Notes: generated by a model from the sequence alone, not told the origin. DNA of 64,000 nt from Viridibacillus sp050279675 (GCF_050279675.1 NZ_JBNNUK010000001.1:717915-781914), one strand, 5' to 3'; counted from the first letter of the stretch, positions 1-9,469 are shown. Made by a program: numbers and translations.

Positions 1-71
1 AACAACACTATGCTTAGAATGGAAACGTTCACAAACACTTCAAATATACAAAATTCCGTCATTCAAAACTT

Positions 72-80
72 TGCTATAAT
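72..80 (+). promoter_or_regulatory. Extended -10 promoter element before resA
   Basis: TATAAT at 75-80 is preceded by TGC, giving the TGN extended -10 form, 45 bp before the resA start. No convincing -35 box is at the right distance, which such promoters tolerate. The 71 bases to its left hold no recognisable gene end. Confidence 0.45.
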
Positions 81-124
81 TAGGTAGATTGTTTCGGATG
101 TTTTTTAGGAGGTCTACTTCGAGT

Positions 125-658
125 ATGGATAAAAAGAAAAAAAGGTTATATGTAAGAACGCTGATTTTAGCAATTCTTGTAGTTGCAATTGGTTATACCA
201 TATATACGACAGCTACTAAGGATGAGGTTCGATTATTAAAAGTTGGAGAAGAAGCGCCAGATTTTTCCCTAGTTGATTTAGATGGTCAAACACATCGGTT
301 ATCTGATTATAAAGGTAAAGGTGTCATGTTGAATTTCTGGGGTACTTGGTGTAAACCTTGTAAAAAAGAAATGCCAGCAATGAACAATCAGTATAAGGTA
401 TTTAAAGATCAAGGCATAGAAGTGATATCAATTAACCAAGCACAAACAGTTTTTGAAGTGGAAAATTTCATTTCTGACTTCAATTTAAAATTCCCAGTTG
501 TAATCGATAAAACCAAAAGTGTCACAAGGGCTTACAATGTTGATAACTTACCAGCGTCTATATTTATTGATCCAACAGGTAAAGTTGTTCGAGTACATGA
601 AGGTGAATTGACAGAAGAAATGTTAGCTGAATTCTTTTCAAGTATCAAGCCAGAGTAA
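125..658 (+). CDS. resA: Thiol-disulfide oxidoreductase ResA
   Basis: Membrane-anchored thioredoxin-like protein that reduces the haem-binding cysteines of apocytochrome c outside the membrane. From the ATG at 125 it has 177 residues: a lysine-rich start, one membrane segment (about 9-30), then an AhpC/TSA-type thioredoxin fold with active site WCKPC (Cys76, Cys79; B. subtilis ResA has WCEPC). The ATG at 125 is preferred because AGGAGG lies at 107-112, although the 12-nt gap is long. In-frame upstream starts at 89 and 98 precede that site. It is first in a resABC operon, 13 bp before resB. The B. subtilis family match is strong along the whole length. Confidence 0.95.
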   Translation: MDKKKKRLYVRTLILAILVVAIGYTIYTTATKDEVRLLKVGEEAPDFSLVDLDGQTHRLSDYKGKGVMLNFWGTWCKPCKKEMPAMNNQYKVFKDQGIEVISINQAQTVFEVENFISDFNLKFPVVIDKTKSVTRAYNVDNLPASIFIDPTGKVVRVHEGELTEEMLAEFFSSIKPE

Positions 659-671
659 GGAGTTCTAGAGG

Positions 672-2360
672 ATGAAAAAAATTATTTGTGAATGCGGTCA
701 CGAGAACCCAGAAGGCACAACTTTATGTGAAAAATGTGGTAGCCCTCTTACTGAAGAAGAAAAAAGCAGGAAATTAGCAGATATGCGTTATGAAGGAACC
801 GCAATTCGTTCAAAAACGTATAACAAAACGATTATTGATAAAATTTGGAGCTTCTTTTCAAGTGTAAAAGTTGGCGTTGCAATTATTATTATCACTTTAG
901 TTGCTGCAGGTATTGGTACATTCTTACCACAAGTTATTTATGTTTCGCTTACAGAATATCAAGATGCAGCTGCTGCATATAAAGCGGCTTATGGTACTTT
1001 CGGATCGATTTACTATAAATTAGGATTAGCGGATATTTATAGTTCATGGTGGTTCCAGACGTTAATCGGTATGCTTGGTATTTCGATTATTGTTGCCAGT
1101 CTTGACCGAGGTATTCCACTATATAAATCTCTAAAAAATCAACGAGTAAAACGTCATGAAAACTTCTTGAAACGCCAACGTATTTTTGCTTCAGGCGAAA
1201 TGTCCGCAGAAGAAGCTGATAAAGCATTTGATCTAACAGAAGAGAAAATGAAAGCAATGAAATACAATGTTCGTCGTGAAGAGGGCGCATTATTAGCTGA
1301 AAAAGGTCGTTTTGCTAGATGGGGTCCTTATATCAACCATGTCGGATTAATCATTTTCTTATTCGGTGTTATGCTCCGCTTAATGCCAGGTTTTTACATT
1401 GATAAAACACTTTGGATCCGTGAAGGTGAAACAATGGCTATTCCAGGAATGGAAGGCTATTATTTAGAAAGTAAAAAATTCACTTTTGAAACGTATTCAA
1501 AAGATGAACAAAAAGAAGAATTTAATGAATCAAAAAAAGCGGTTAACGCTGTTGCGAAAAACTATCAAACAGATGTTAAGTTATTTAAAGCACCAGACGA
1601 CGCAGTTCCTGGTGATACATCTAATTTAACTCTAGTGAAAGAAATGCCGATAATTGTAAATAAGCCGTTGAAATATGATGGTTATGCACTTTATCAAATG
1701 GATTTCCGCTTGAATGAGTTAAAGACGATGCACTTTGATTTAATTGATAAAAAGTCGGAGAAATCCCTGGGAGAAGTAGCAATCGATTTAACTAATCCTG
1801 AAAAAGAATATAAAGTGGGGAAAGATAGTAAAGTTGTCTTGAAAAAATACTTCCCAGACTTTGCAGGCTTTGAAGATGGAGAACCACAAACAGCTTCACC
1901 TTTACCAAATAATCCAGCATTTATTTTTGATATGTATACACCCGAAACACCAAAAGGCGAAACAAGCTTTGTAGCTATTAAACAAACACTTGAACCATTA
2001 GGTGAAACAAAGTATAAAATGAAATTTAGTGCTGTTGATACACGTAACGTATCAGGTTTAACAGTCCGTAAAGATAAAACACTTATGATACTAATGTTAG
2101 GTGGCATAATCTTTATGCTAGGTGTAACAATAGGTTCCTATTGGAGCCACCGTCGCTTATGGCTATTAAAAACAAAAGATGGTCGTCTATTAATGGCATC
2201 GCATACAAACAAAAACTGGTTTAGTATGAAAAAAGATTTGGATGCAGTTACGGAGTACGCTCATCTTCCAGTTTATGTGGATCAACATGATGAAGATCAA
2301 AAAGCAGAGGATGCTGAGAAGAAATTGAAAGACAAAGAAAAGGAAGGTGACAACATCTAA
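672..2360 (+). CDS. resB: Cytochrome c biogenesis protein ResB
   Basis: Membrane subunit of the ResB-ResC (System II) haem export and ligation complex that attaches haem to apocytochrome c. The protein has 562 residues. The N-terminus is a small zinc ribbon (CxC at residues 6-8, CxxC at about 20-23), also present in the B. subtilis protein as I recall it. Then come three membrane segments (about 65-90, 125-150, 220-240), a long extracytoplasmic domain and a last membrane segment near 475-495. The stop overlaps the resC start by one base (TAATG), so the two are translationally coupled. Confidence 0.95.
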   Translation: MKKIICECGHENPEGTTLCEKCGSPLTEEEKSRKLADMRYEGTAIRSKTYNKTIIDKIWSFFSSVKVGVAIIIITLVAAGIGTFLPQVIYVSLTEYQDAAAAYKAAYGTFGSIYYKLGLADIYSSWWFQTLIGMLGISIIVASLDRGIPLYKSLKNQRVKRHENFLKRQRIFASGEMSAEEADKAFDLTEEKMKAMKYNVRREEGALLAEKGRFARWGPYINHVGLIIFLFGVMLRLMPGFYIDKTLWIREGETMAIPGMEGYYLESKKFTFETYSKDEQKEEFNESKKAVNAVAKNYQTDVKLFKAPDDAVPGDTSNLTLVKEMPIIVNKPLKYDGYALYQMDFRLNELKTMHFDLIDKKSEKSLGEVAIDLTNPEKEYKVGKDSKVVLKKYFPDFAGFEDGEPQTASPLPNNPAFIFDMYTPETPKGETSFVAIKQTLEPLGETKYKMKFSAVDTRNVSGLTVRKDKTLMILMLGGIIFMLGVTIGSYWSHRRLWLLKTKDGRLLMASHTNKNWFSMKKDLDAVTEYAHLPVYVDQHDEDQKAEDAEKKLKDKEKEGDNI

Positions 2361-3550
2361 TGAGTTTAATTGACTTAAGCGGAAATCTACTATTTGTAGC
2401 CTTCGTCGCATACCTAATAGCTACTTTACTTTTTGGTGGTGCAGTCAAAGGTGGTTCAAAAGATGAATCAGCCGATGCAGGGAAAAAATGGGGTTCATTA
2501 GCAATTATCATTACGCTTATTGGATTCATAGCAAATCTAGGTTATTTCATTACTAGATGGGTGTATGCTGGACATGCACCTGTTAGTAATATGTTTGAAT
2601 TCACGACAGCATTCGGCATGTTCGTTGTAGGAGCATTTATCTTAATTTACTTTATTTATAAAGTGCCGGCACTTGGACTCTTTGCCTTACCAATCGCAAT
2701 TATTATTATTGCTTACGCTAGTATGTTCCCTCGTGAAGTAAATCCATTAATTCCAGCTTTAAAAAGTTACTGGTTATACATTCACGTAATTACAGCTGCA
2801 ATTGGAGAATCTATTCTAGCGATAAGTGCTGTAGCAGGTTTAATTTATTTACTAAAAAATATCGACTTGACAAAAAGATCTAAACAAAGTTTCTGGATAG
2901 AAGCGGTTATGTACGCCTTAGTACTAGTACTAGGATTCGTAGCAGTAACAACGACATTTAACGTAACAGGTTATGAAGCGGAATTTAGCTACGTAGATAA
3001 AGATGGTAATACTAAAGAAATTACGTATAACACACCGGCGTTGTTCGGGATGCATCAATCTGAATTATTAACCGCAGATAAAATGCAACCAATTGCAGAC
3101 GTACCAGCAATTGTTAATGCAAAAAAATTGACAACAGTTGTTTGGTCAATCTTAATTGGTACAGTTTTATACGGTTTAATTCGTTTAATCATCCGTAAAC
3201 CAATTGCGGTTATCATGCAACCGTTCGCAAAACGTGCAAACTCACAATTGATGGATGAAATTGGTTATCGTTCGGTATTAATTGGCTTCCCAGTATTTAC
3301 GCTTGGTGCATTAATCTTCGCGATGATTTGGGCGCAAGAAGCATGGTCTCGTTTCTGGGGCTGGGATCCTAAAGAGGTTTGGGCACTTATCACATGGTTA
3401 TTCTACGCGGCATTCTTACACTTACGCCTTTCAAAAGGGTGGCAAGGTGAGAAGTCAGCTTGGTTAGCAGTAATTGGTTTCGTTATCATTATGTTCAACC
3501 TTGTTGCTGTTAATTTAATCATTGCAGGTCTTCATTCATACGCTGGTTAA
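2360..3550 (+). CDS. resC: Cytochrome c biogenesis protein ResC (CcsA/CcmF family)
   Basis: Polytopic haem-handling partner of ResB. The protein has 396 residues and about eight membrane segments. It carries the tryptophan-rich WWD-type motif WGWDPKEVWALITW (around residues 333-346), which binds haem in this family, and histidines in flanking loops. An AGGTGA-like Shine-Dalgarno sits inside the end of resB. The gene closes the resABC operon and is followed by a hairpin terminator. Confidence 0.95.
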   Translation: MSLIDLSGNLLFVAFVAYLIATLLFGGAVKGGSKDESADAGKKWGSLAIIITLIGFIANLGYFITRWVYAGHAPVSNMFEFTTAFGMFVVGAFILIYFIYKVPALGLFALPIAIIIIAYASMFPREVNPLIPALKSYWLYIHVITAAIGESILAISAVAGLIYLLKNIDLTKRSKQSFWIEAVMYALVLVLGFVAVTTTFNVTGYEAEFSYVDKDGNTKEITYNTPALFGMHQSELLTADKMQPIADVPAIVNAKKLTTVVWSILIGTVLYGLIRLIIRKPIAVIMQPFAKRANSQLMDEIGYRSVLIGFPVFTLGALIFAMIWAQEAWSRFWGWDPKEVWALITWLFYAAFLHLRLSKGWQGEKSAWLAVIGFVIIMFNLVAVNLIIAGLHSYAG

Positions 3551-3577
3551 TAATCAGCATAGAATTGTAGCAAAGCT

Positions 3578-3614
3578 AAAGCCTTTTCCTTTATAGGGAA
3601 GGGCTTTTCTTTTC
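3578..3614 (+). terminator. Terminator after resC
   Basis: Arms AAGCCTTTTCC and GGGAAGGGCTT around a short loop, followed by TTCTTTT. It separates resABC from resDE. Confidence 0.75.
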
Positions 3615-3669
3615 ATTTCGATAGGCTGATTGTACAATAGACATATAGATGGTTTTGGGAGGAATAGTT

Positions 3670-4386
3670 GTGAATGAACAAATTTCAGTTTTAGTAGTAG
3701 ACGATGAGGATAGAATCCGCCGTTTATTAAGAATGTATTTAGAACGTGAAGGGTATGTAGTAGAAGAAGCTGAAAACGGAGAGGAGGCAGTGGAAAAGGC
3801 ATTAGCAAATGACTATCATTGTATTCTCCTTGATATAATGATGCCTGAAAAAGATGGCTTACAAGTATGCGAAGAAATTCGTGATAAAAAAACAACGCCA
3901 ATTATTCTATTAACGGCAAAAGGTGAAGAGGCAAACCGTGTATCAGGTTTCGAACTAGGTGCTGATGATTATATTGTAAAACCATTTAGCCCCCGTGAAG
4001 TGGTTTTACGCGTAAAAGCTATTTTACGTCGTTCTGCAGCATTCTCACCAATTACAACAACTTCTGCATCAAAAGATTTAGTTGTCTTCCCACATTTAAC
4101 AATTGATCATGATGCACACCGAGTTTCTGCTGATGGTGTAGAAGTCAATTTAACACCGAAAGAATACGAATTATTGTACTTTTTAGCAAAATCACCAGAT
4201 AAAGTATTTGATAGAGAGCAATTGTTAAAAGAAGTATGGCATTATGATTTCTTTGGGGATTTACGTACAGTTGATACACATGTGAAACGTTTACGTGAAA
4301 AACTAAACCGAGTTTCTGAAAATGCAGCGAAAATGATTGTAACAGTATGGGGCGTCGGCTATAAATTTGAGGTAGTCAATGAATAG
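3670..4386 (+). CDS. resD: Response regulator ResD
   Basis: DNA-binding response regulator (OmpR class) of the ResDE redox and oxygen-limitation system. The GTG at 3670 is chosen because GGGAGG at 3657-3662 lies 7 nt upstream; the ATG at 3649 would lie before that site. From here it has 238 residues: receiver domain with acidic pair Asp11-Asp12, phosphoacceptor Asp55 (LLDIMMP) and conserved Lys in IVKPFSP, then a winged-helix domain ending KIVTVWGVGYKFE. Near-identical in key blocks to B. subtilis ResD. It overlaps resE by 8 bp. Confidence 0.95.
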   Translation: MNEQISVLVVDDEDRIRRLLRMYLEREGYVVEEAENGEEAVEKALANDYHCILLDIMMPEKDGLQVCEEIRDKKTTPIILLTAKGEEANRVSGFELGADDYIVKPFSPREVVLRVKAILRRSAAFSPITTTSASKDLVVFPHLTIDHDAHRVSADGVEVNLTPKEYELLYFLAKSPDKVFDREQLLKEVWHYDFFGDLRTVDTHVKRLREKLNRVSENAAKMIVTVWGVGYKFEVVNE

Positions 4387-6160
4387 AATGTGGAACAGCG
4401 TTGTCGGGAAGCTATGGGTAACCATATTGCTTCTCGTTTCTTTTGTATTGTTTGTTTTCACTGTACTAATGCTCGAATTTTTATCAAACTACCATATTAA
4501 ACAAACAGAATCATCACTACGTCAAGAAGCTTCTACAATTGCTCGTATTATCAATGACCGTGAAACAACGGATTCTACAAAGGCTATTATTTCAGATGTT
4601 CTAAGTGATGAAACAAATGCATTAATCGCAGAGAAACCAGGTAATGTTACTTTTTCATTACAAGAGGGACTTAATCAAGAAGAAATTAAACAACAAATTC
4701 TTAATGAAAAAGCATTTGATAAAGTATTTACAACGAATGCACCTGTTGTAAAAGAAATGATGCTACCTTCAACAACGAAAAAAGAGCATATGGAGTCTTA
4801 CATTGTTTTAGCTTTCCCGATAAATGTTGAAAACGAACTACACGGAGCCATTTTTATTTATCAAAGTCCGGATGCTATACATAGGACGACAGAAGAAACG
4901 ACTAAAATTGTCTTTCTAGCAGCGGCAATTGCTTTGATGTTAACAACGTTCTTTGCGTTTTTCTTATCGACCCGCATTACGTCTCCTCTTCGTAAAATGA
5001 GAGAAGCAGCATTTGAATTAGCAAAAGGTAATTTTGAAACAAAAGTACCTGTTTTACAAAATGATGAAATAGGTCAATTAGCGACAGCTTTCAATCAAAT
5101 GGGCAAACAACTTAAACACCACTTAGAAGTAATTAACCAAGAGAAAGAACAGCTATCAAGTATATTAACATCGATGACAGACGCTGTAATTACGTTTAAT
5201 CGAGATCGTACCATATTGGTCAGCAATCCACCTGCGGAACTTTTACTACAAAAATGGTTTATCATTAAAAGTGCTAATAGTGATAAACCTATTCCTGCTG
5301 AGATTTACCATATGCTTGACCACGTTTTAGATTTGGAAGAAGAGCTGGAAGTTGAGCTCGAAATTGAAAGATCCTATTATGCGATTTCAATTAGCCCGTT
5401 ATATAGCGGAAATTCCGTACGCGGTGCAGTAGCTGTGTTACGAGATAAAACCGAAGAGCATCGTTTAGATAAATTACGTTCAGACTTTATAGCAAATGTC
5501 TCACATGAATTACGAACGCCAATAGCCATGCTTCAAGGCTATAGTGAAGCTATTATGGATGATGTCGTCTCAAGTGAAGAAGAACGTAAAGAAATGATTA
5601 AAATCATCTATGATGAGTCGCAGCGAATGGGCCGTTTAGTCACAGACTTGCTTGACTTAGCTCGTATGGAATCAGGACATATGCGTTTATATAAAGATTC
5701 TGTTCCAATATCACCTGTTATTGAAAGAATTACACAAAAATTTGTTCAAGTAGCAAGAGAGAAACAAGTAAATCTAACATTTAATACAACAATTGAAGAT
5801 ACACATCACTTAGAAATGGATGAAGACCGTATAGAACAAGTATTAACAAACTTAATTGACAATGCTATACGCCATACACCAGTCGAAGGAAGCGTAGAAG
5901 TTTTTGTAGATCGTCAGCTATCCTTTGCACGCATTCAAGTAAAAGATAACGGTGCAGGGATACCAGCAGACGATCTGCAGTATGTATTTGAGCGTTTCTA
6001 TAAAGCTGATAAAGCTAGAACACGTGGTAAGGGAGGTACTGGTCTAGGTCTGGCCATTGCCAAAAATATTGTTGAAGCACATAAGGGTAGAATTACAGTG
6101 GAAAGTGAAGTTGATAAAGGAACTACATTCACATTCTATTTACCTATTGATAAAATGTAA
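4379..6160 (+). CDS. resE: Sensor histidine kinase ResE
   Basis: Membrane sensor kinase partner of ResD. The protein has 593 residues: membrane segment 11-33, extracytoplasmic domain to about 175, second membrane segment about 177-197, HAMP (198-250), PAS-like region (255-360), dimerisation domain with phosphoacceptor His376 in VSHELRTP, then the ATPase domain with N box around Asn495 (NLIDNAIRHT), G1 box DNGAGIP (523-529) and G2 box GGTGLGL (552-558). All catalytic motifs are intact. It overlaps resD by 8 bp and ends in a strong terminator. Confidence 0.95.
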   Translation: MNRMWNSVVGKLWVTILLLVSFVLFVFTVLMLEFLSNYHIKQTESSLRQEASTIARIINDRETTDSTKAIISDVLSDETNALIAEKPGNVTFSLQEGLNQEEIKQQILNEKAFDKVFTTNAPVVKEMMLPSTTKKEHMESYIVLAFPINVENELHGAIFIYQSPDAIHRTTEETTKIVFLAAAIALMLTTFFAFFLSTRITSPLRKMREAAFELAKGNFETKVPVLQNDEIGQLATAFNQMGKQLKHHLEVINQEKEQLSSILTSMTDAVITFNRDRTILVSNPPAELLLQKWFIIKSANSDKPIPAEIYHMLDHVLDLEEELEVELEIERSYYAISISPLYSGNSVRGAVAVLRDKTEEHRLDKLRSDFIANVSHELRTPIAMLQGYSEAIMDDVVSSEEERKEMIKIIYDESQRMGRLVTDLLDLARMESGHMRLYKDSVPISPVIERITQKFVQVAREKQVNLTFNTTIEDTHHLEMDEDRIEQVLTNLIDNAIRHTPVEGSVEVFVDRQLSFARIQVKDNGAGIPADDLQYVFERFYKADKARTRGKGGTGLGLAIAKNIVEAHKGRITVESEVDKGTTFTFYLPIDKM

Positions 6161-6170
6161 ATAAAAATCA

Positions 6171-6215
6171 AAAAACGAATTGTAAGTTAGAAGACTTTAC
6201 AATTCGTTTTTTTTT
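6171..6215 (+). terminator. Terminator after resE
   Basis: ACGAATTGTAA pairs with TTTACAATTCGT, followed by a run of eight or more T. Confidence 0.85.
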
Positions 6216-6251
6216 GCATATAGTTATAGTGTATTACAATTAAATTATGGT

Positions 6252-6386
6252 TCATCTTCGGGGCAGGGTGAAATTCCCGATCGGCGGTATTAGAGAACTA
6301 AGCAATACTCTTGAGCCCGCGAGCCGCAAGGCAGGATTTGGTTAAATTCCAAAGCCGACAGTATAGTCTGGATGGGAGAAGGTGAA
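6252..6386 (+). promoter_or_regulatory. FMN riboswitch (RFN element) upstream of ribU
   Basis: Conserved RFN aptamer blocks appear in order: TCTTCGGGGCAGGGTGAAAT at 6255, CCGATCGGCGGTAT, CCCGCGAGCC, AAATTCCAAAGCCGACAG and TAGTCTGGATGGGAGAAGG to 6382. The outer P1 stem is TCATCTTC with GAAGGTGA. The segment GGGAGAA (6374-6380) can also pair with TTCTCCC at 6443-6449, which overlaps the left arm of the terminator at 6447. This fits FMN-induced transcription termination of ribU. A weak TTGCAT/TACAAT promoter (6214-6240) lies just upstream. Confidence 0.95.
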
Positions 6387-6446
6387 GGTACGGTCGTCTT
6401 TCAATTTGAGTATCAATAAGACGCTTATTTGACTATGCCTAAATTC

Positions 6447-6484
6447 TCCCTTGAGTACACTATGTGCTTAAGGGTATTTTTTTG
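6447..6484 (+). terminator. Riboswitch-controlled terminator before ribU
   Basis: CCCTTGAG and CTTAAGGG arms are followed by TATTTTTTT. The left arm overlaps the segment able to pair with the 3' side of the FMN aptamer, so terminator and anti-terminator are mutually exclusive. Confidence 0.85.
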
Positions 6485-6546
6485 CATAGCAACGACTATA
6501 CCTTTCCTCTTTTTGAAGTGGATCTACAAAAGGAGAGAAAAGTATT

Positions 6547-7128
6547 ATGAAGAACATGAAATTGCAGAAGAGGATTGCAATTGCAATGTTAAGTAGTATT
6601 TCTTTTGTGTTAATGCTATTTAACTTCCCACTACCACCGTTTCCGGCATTTTTGGAAGTGGACTTTAGTGATGTGCCAGCCTTAATCGCAGCAATCACAA
6701 TGGGGCCGCTCGCAGGTATTCTAGTCGAGTTATTTAAGAATGTGTTAGATTGGATTTTCTCAGGGAGTCCAACAGGTATGCCAGTTGGTCATATTGCAAA
6801 CTTTACAACAGGCGTATTATTTATTATGCCAGTATATTTTGTCTATAAACGTCTTTCAAGTACGAAAGGCTTAACTACTGGATTTGTCGTTGGTACCTTA
6901 ACAATGGCAGTAGGTATGAGTTTACTGAACTATCTGCTATTCTTACCTATGTATACGTACTTTTTAAATGTCCCAGCTACAACTGGAACAGCATTAACTA
7001 AAATGATTGTACTTGGTATACTACCCTTTAATATTATTAAAGGATTCATCGTTATGATAATATTCATGATATTGTTTAATAGCATGAAAAAATGGATTGA
7101 AAAACAAAGGATGCATTATTTAAATTAA
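6547..7128 (+). CDS. ribU: Riboflavin ECF transporter S component RibU
   Basis: Substrate-binding membrane component of the energy-coupling-factor riboflavin importer; it works with the shared EcfT and EcfA subunits, which are not in this window. The protein has 193 residues with about six hydrophobic segments and the family pattern LEVDFSDVPALI near residues 36-47 and the ELFKNVLDW segment near 61-69. AAAGGAG lies about 8 nt before the ATG. It is monocistronic between the FMN riboswitch and a terminator, so import should fall when FMN is plentiful. Confidence 0.93.
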   Translation: MKNMKLQKRIAIAMLSSISFVLMLFNFPLPPFPAFLEVDFSDVPALIAAITMGPLAGILVELFKNVLDWIFSGSPTGMPVGHIANFTTGVLFIMPVYFVYKRLSSTKGLTTGFVVGTLTMAVGMSLLNYLLFLPMYTYFLNVPATTGTALTKMIVLGILPFNIIKGFIVMIIFMILFNSMKKWIEKQRMHYLN

Positions 7129-7135
7129 ACCTTCA

Positions 7136-7167
7136 GCCGATGTTGTAATAAAACATCGGCTTTTATA
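7136..7167 (+). terminator. Terminator after ribU
   Basis: GCCGATGTT and AACATCGGC arms followed by TTTTATAATT. Confidence 0.85.
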
Positions 7168-7337
7168 ATTGTATAAAAAGATGAATGATTGTATAATACT
7201 GTTATTAAAAGAATATTCAGCACATTAAGTAGTATAATGGCGAAGAAACGAGAATGTTTAGTTTGAGGTTTTACGATGTTATATATTATCAACAATATAT
7301 CTTTATCAACTTCCAAGAAAAGAAAGGATGTATGTGA

Positions 7338-7757
7338 ATGGCTGAAAGAAAACTATTAAGCGCTTTTTTTACATCGATTATTTCCTTCTTTATATTACCT
7401 TTTTTATTTATGCAAGCAGATGAATATTTTCTACACAGCGCATTTGCATTAACCGTATATGTTGTTCCGATAATATTTACGTACGGTTTATTGGCTTCAT
7501 ATATAGCAGATAGAATAGCGGAACGTAAAATGAATGTGAGAGGTTACTCGCTGTTATTGCATATGGCTTTCGGAACAGGTATTGTCATTCCGATTACATT
7601 TGCTTATTACTCACAAGGTGGAGTTTGGTCTCTTCAAATAATAACAGCTGCTACTGCTGGTTTCATTTTAGGAAGCGTTTTCTTTTTCGTAGATTTAACG
7701 TTACGTAAAGTCGCTATTCGTATGACGCAATATTCTTATGAAGAGCAGAATATTTGA
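7338..7757 (+). CDS. Small four-span membrane protein, unknown function
   Basis: Not recognised. The 139-residue protein has four hydrophobic segments (about 9-25, 32-58, 70-90, 98-122) and a short charged tail. AAAGGATG lies before the ATG. A TATAAT-like box is at 7233-7238 without a clear -35. It stands alone between two terminators, downstream of ribU, and nothing in the sequence ties it to riboflavin. Confidence 0.75.
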   Translation: MAERKLLSAFFTSIISFFILPFLFMQADEYFLHSAFALTVYVVPIIFTYGLLASYIADRIAERKMNVRGYSLLLHMAFGTGIVIPITFAYYSQGGVWSLQIITAATAGFILGSVFFFVDLTLRKVAIRMTQYSYEEQNI

Positions 7758-7772
7758 ATGTAATATCAATTA

Positions 7773-7806
7773 GCAATGAGGTACTATACCTCATTGCTTT
7801 TTTTAT
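7773..7806 (+). terminator. Terminator after the four-span membrane protein gene
   Basis: Perfect arms AGCAATGAGGTA and TACCTCATTGCT with a 3-base loop, then TTTTTTTA. Confidence 0.9.
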
Positions 7807-7818
7807 GATAACAATAAA

Positions 7819-8017
7819 GTGAAAAAAGCTAAAGAAACAGGGCTACACTCTATACTAATAGCTGTAGGTGGAAAAAGAAGTGCCGATACAAATTGATAAC
7901 TTAATAACAACAAAAGAAAAAGGTTTGTCATATTACTCTTATGAAGTAGAATGGAAAAGCCAATATCACATGCTTACGGAGATGTTTCCTATGCTATTTG
8001 TAATAGAAGTAGAGTAG
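7819..8017 (+). pseudogene. Possible gene remnant in a decayed gap
   Basis: Two short overlapping open stretches in different frames look coding: 7819-7896 (KKAKETGLHSILIAVGG) and 7880-8017, 45 codons from GTG, with GLSYYSYEVEW and ending FPMLFVIEVE. Residue and codon choice resemble real genes, but no full frame, Shine-Dalgarno or family can be named. It is possibly a frameshifted tail of a lost gene. The gap 8018-8480 holds no further gene that I can support. Confidence 0.25.
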
Positions 8018-8081
8018 ACAGGTAGTTGAATTCGGTTATACTTTGAAAGCATTTAGTGATTCTCTTACATTTATATTAAAT

Positions 8082-8107
8082 AAAAAAACCTGAGCATAAC
8101 GCTCAGG
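8082..8107 (-). terminator. Orphan terminator on the minus strand
   Basis: CCTGAGC and GCTCAGG arms around a 5-base loop, with a T run only when read on the minus strand (A run at 8082-8088). No intact minus-strand gene lies to its right, suggesting a decayed gene between 8110 and 8480. Confidence 0.6.
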
Positions 8108-8346
8108 CCTTCATCATTCTTTATGAGTTAAGGTCATTATAAAACTTACTATTAAAATAATTTCTTGTAGACTAAAAATGAAACCTACATAAGTTAATTG
8201 ATAGTGTGGTGGAAACTTGAGAAAACGATAAAAAAGTACAATAATCTAAAATTACTCTACGAAATAAAGTGAAGGATGAACTGAAAATTTGCCTGGGATT
8301 AGAATATGACAAGCGGTAGCGACGCTATTTTGATTATTCCTTAAAA

Positions 8347-8371
8347 AGTCCCCCAATCGTCCCCCAACACA
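8347..8371. repeat. Short direct repeat GTCCCCCAA x2
   Basis: GTCCCCCAAT at about 8348 and GTCCCCCAAC at about 8359 give two copies of a 9-base G/C-rich word, 11 bp apart, in otherwise A/T-rich noncoding DNA. Confidence 0.4.
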
Positions 8372-8506
8372 AAACAGAATAATGATGTATAATGATATAG
8401 GTGCTTTTTTTGAAAAGTGCTATAAAACAACAAATGCAAGAATAATGCTATACATTAAAACCCTATAACTATATCTTGCAAATATACACGATAGGTGGAA
8501 ACAACA

Positions 8507-9457
8507 TTGAATTACCATGTTTTACTTTATTATTTTTACACAACGATTGAAGACCCAGAAGCATTTGCTGCAGAGCATTTAGCTTACTGTAAATCAATTG
8601 AGTTAAAAGGTCGAATTTTAGTCGCTTCAGAAGGTATTAATGGAACAGTTTCAGGAACTGTGGAACAAACAGATGCTTATATGGCTCATATGAAAGCTGA
8701 TCCTCGCTTTGACGGTATCGTTTTCAAAATTGATGAATCAGAGCAACATGCTTTCAAGAAAATGCATGTACGTCCAAGACCTGAGCTTGTAAATTTAAGC
8801 CTAGAAGACGATGTTAACCCGCATGAAATTACAGGTAATTATTTAGAGCCTGCAGAATTCTTAGAGAAGATGCAAGAAGAAAATACAGTAATCGTTGATG
8901 CACGTAATACGTACGAATTTGATGTAGGCCACTTCAAAGGTGCGATTCGCCCAGATATCGAGACGTTCCGGGATTTACCAGACTGGATTCGCGACAACAA
9001 AGAACTACTAGAAGGTAAGCAAATTTTAACTTACTGTACTGGTGGTATTCGTTGCGAAAAATTCTCAGGTTGGTTAAAACGTGAAGGTTTTGAAGATGTG
9101 AGTCAATTACACGGTGGGATCGTTACTTACGGAAAAGACCCTGTAGCTAAAGGTCAGCTTTGGGACGGTCAATGTTACGTTTTCGACGAGCGTTTAACTG
9201 TTCCCGTGAATCAAGTAGAGCATGTAATAGTAGGTCGTGATCATTTTGATGGCGAACCTTGTGAACGTTATATTAATTGTTCAAACCCTGAATGTAACAA
9301 GCAAATTATCGCTTCAAAAGAAAATGAAGATAAGCATTTAGGTGGCTGTACTCATGAATGTCGTGTACACCCTCGTAACCGCTATATCGCTCGTAATGGA
9401 TTAACTGAGGTAGAAGTAAAAGAACGTTTAGAACAAATCGGCGAAGTGTTCGCTTAA
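8507..9457 (+). CDS. trhO: tRNA uridine(34) hydroxylase TrhO (rhodanese family)
   Basis: Hydroxylates U34 of certain tRNAs on the way to 5-methoxyuridine. The TTG at 8507 is chosen because AGGTGG (8493-8498) lies 8 nt upstream; an in-frame GTG at 8495 overlaps that site. From TTG it has 316 residues: N-terminal ferredoxin-like domain (VASEGINGTVSG), rhodanese domain with catalytic Cys177 in TYCTGGIRCEKFSG, and a C-terminal cysteine/histidine cluster (CERYINCSNPECN and the GGCTHECR segment) that probably binds zinc. Length and motifs fit the family. Confidence 0.93.
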   Translation: MNYHVLLYYFYTTIEDPEAFAAEHLAYCKSIELKGRILVASEGINGTVSGTVEQTDAYMAHMKADPRFDGIVFKIDESEQHAFKKMHVRPRPELVNLSLEDDVNPHEITGNYLEPAEFLEKMQEENTVIVDARNTYEFDVGHFKGAIRPDIETFRDLPDWIRDNKELLEGKQILTYCTGGIRCEKFSGWLKREGFEDVSQLHGGIVTYGKDPVAKGQLWDGQCYVFDERLTVPVNQVEHVIVGRDHFDGEPCERYINCSNPECNKQIIASKENEDKHLGGCTHECRVHPRNRYIARNGLTEVEVKERLEQIGEVFA

Positions 9458-9469
9458 TCAAATTCAAAG

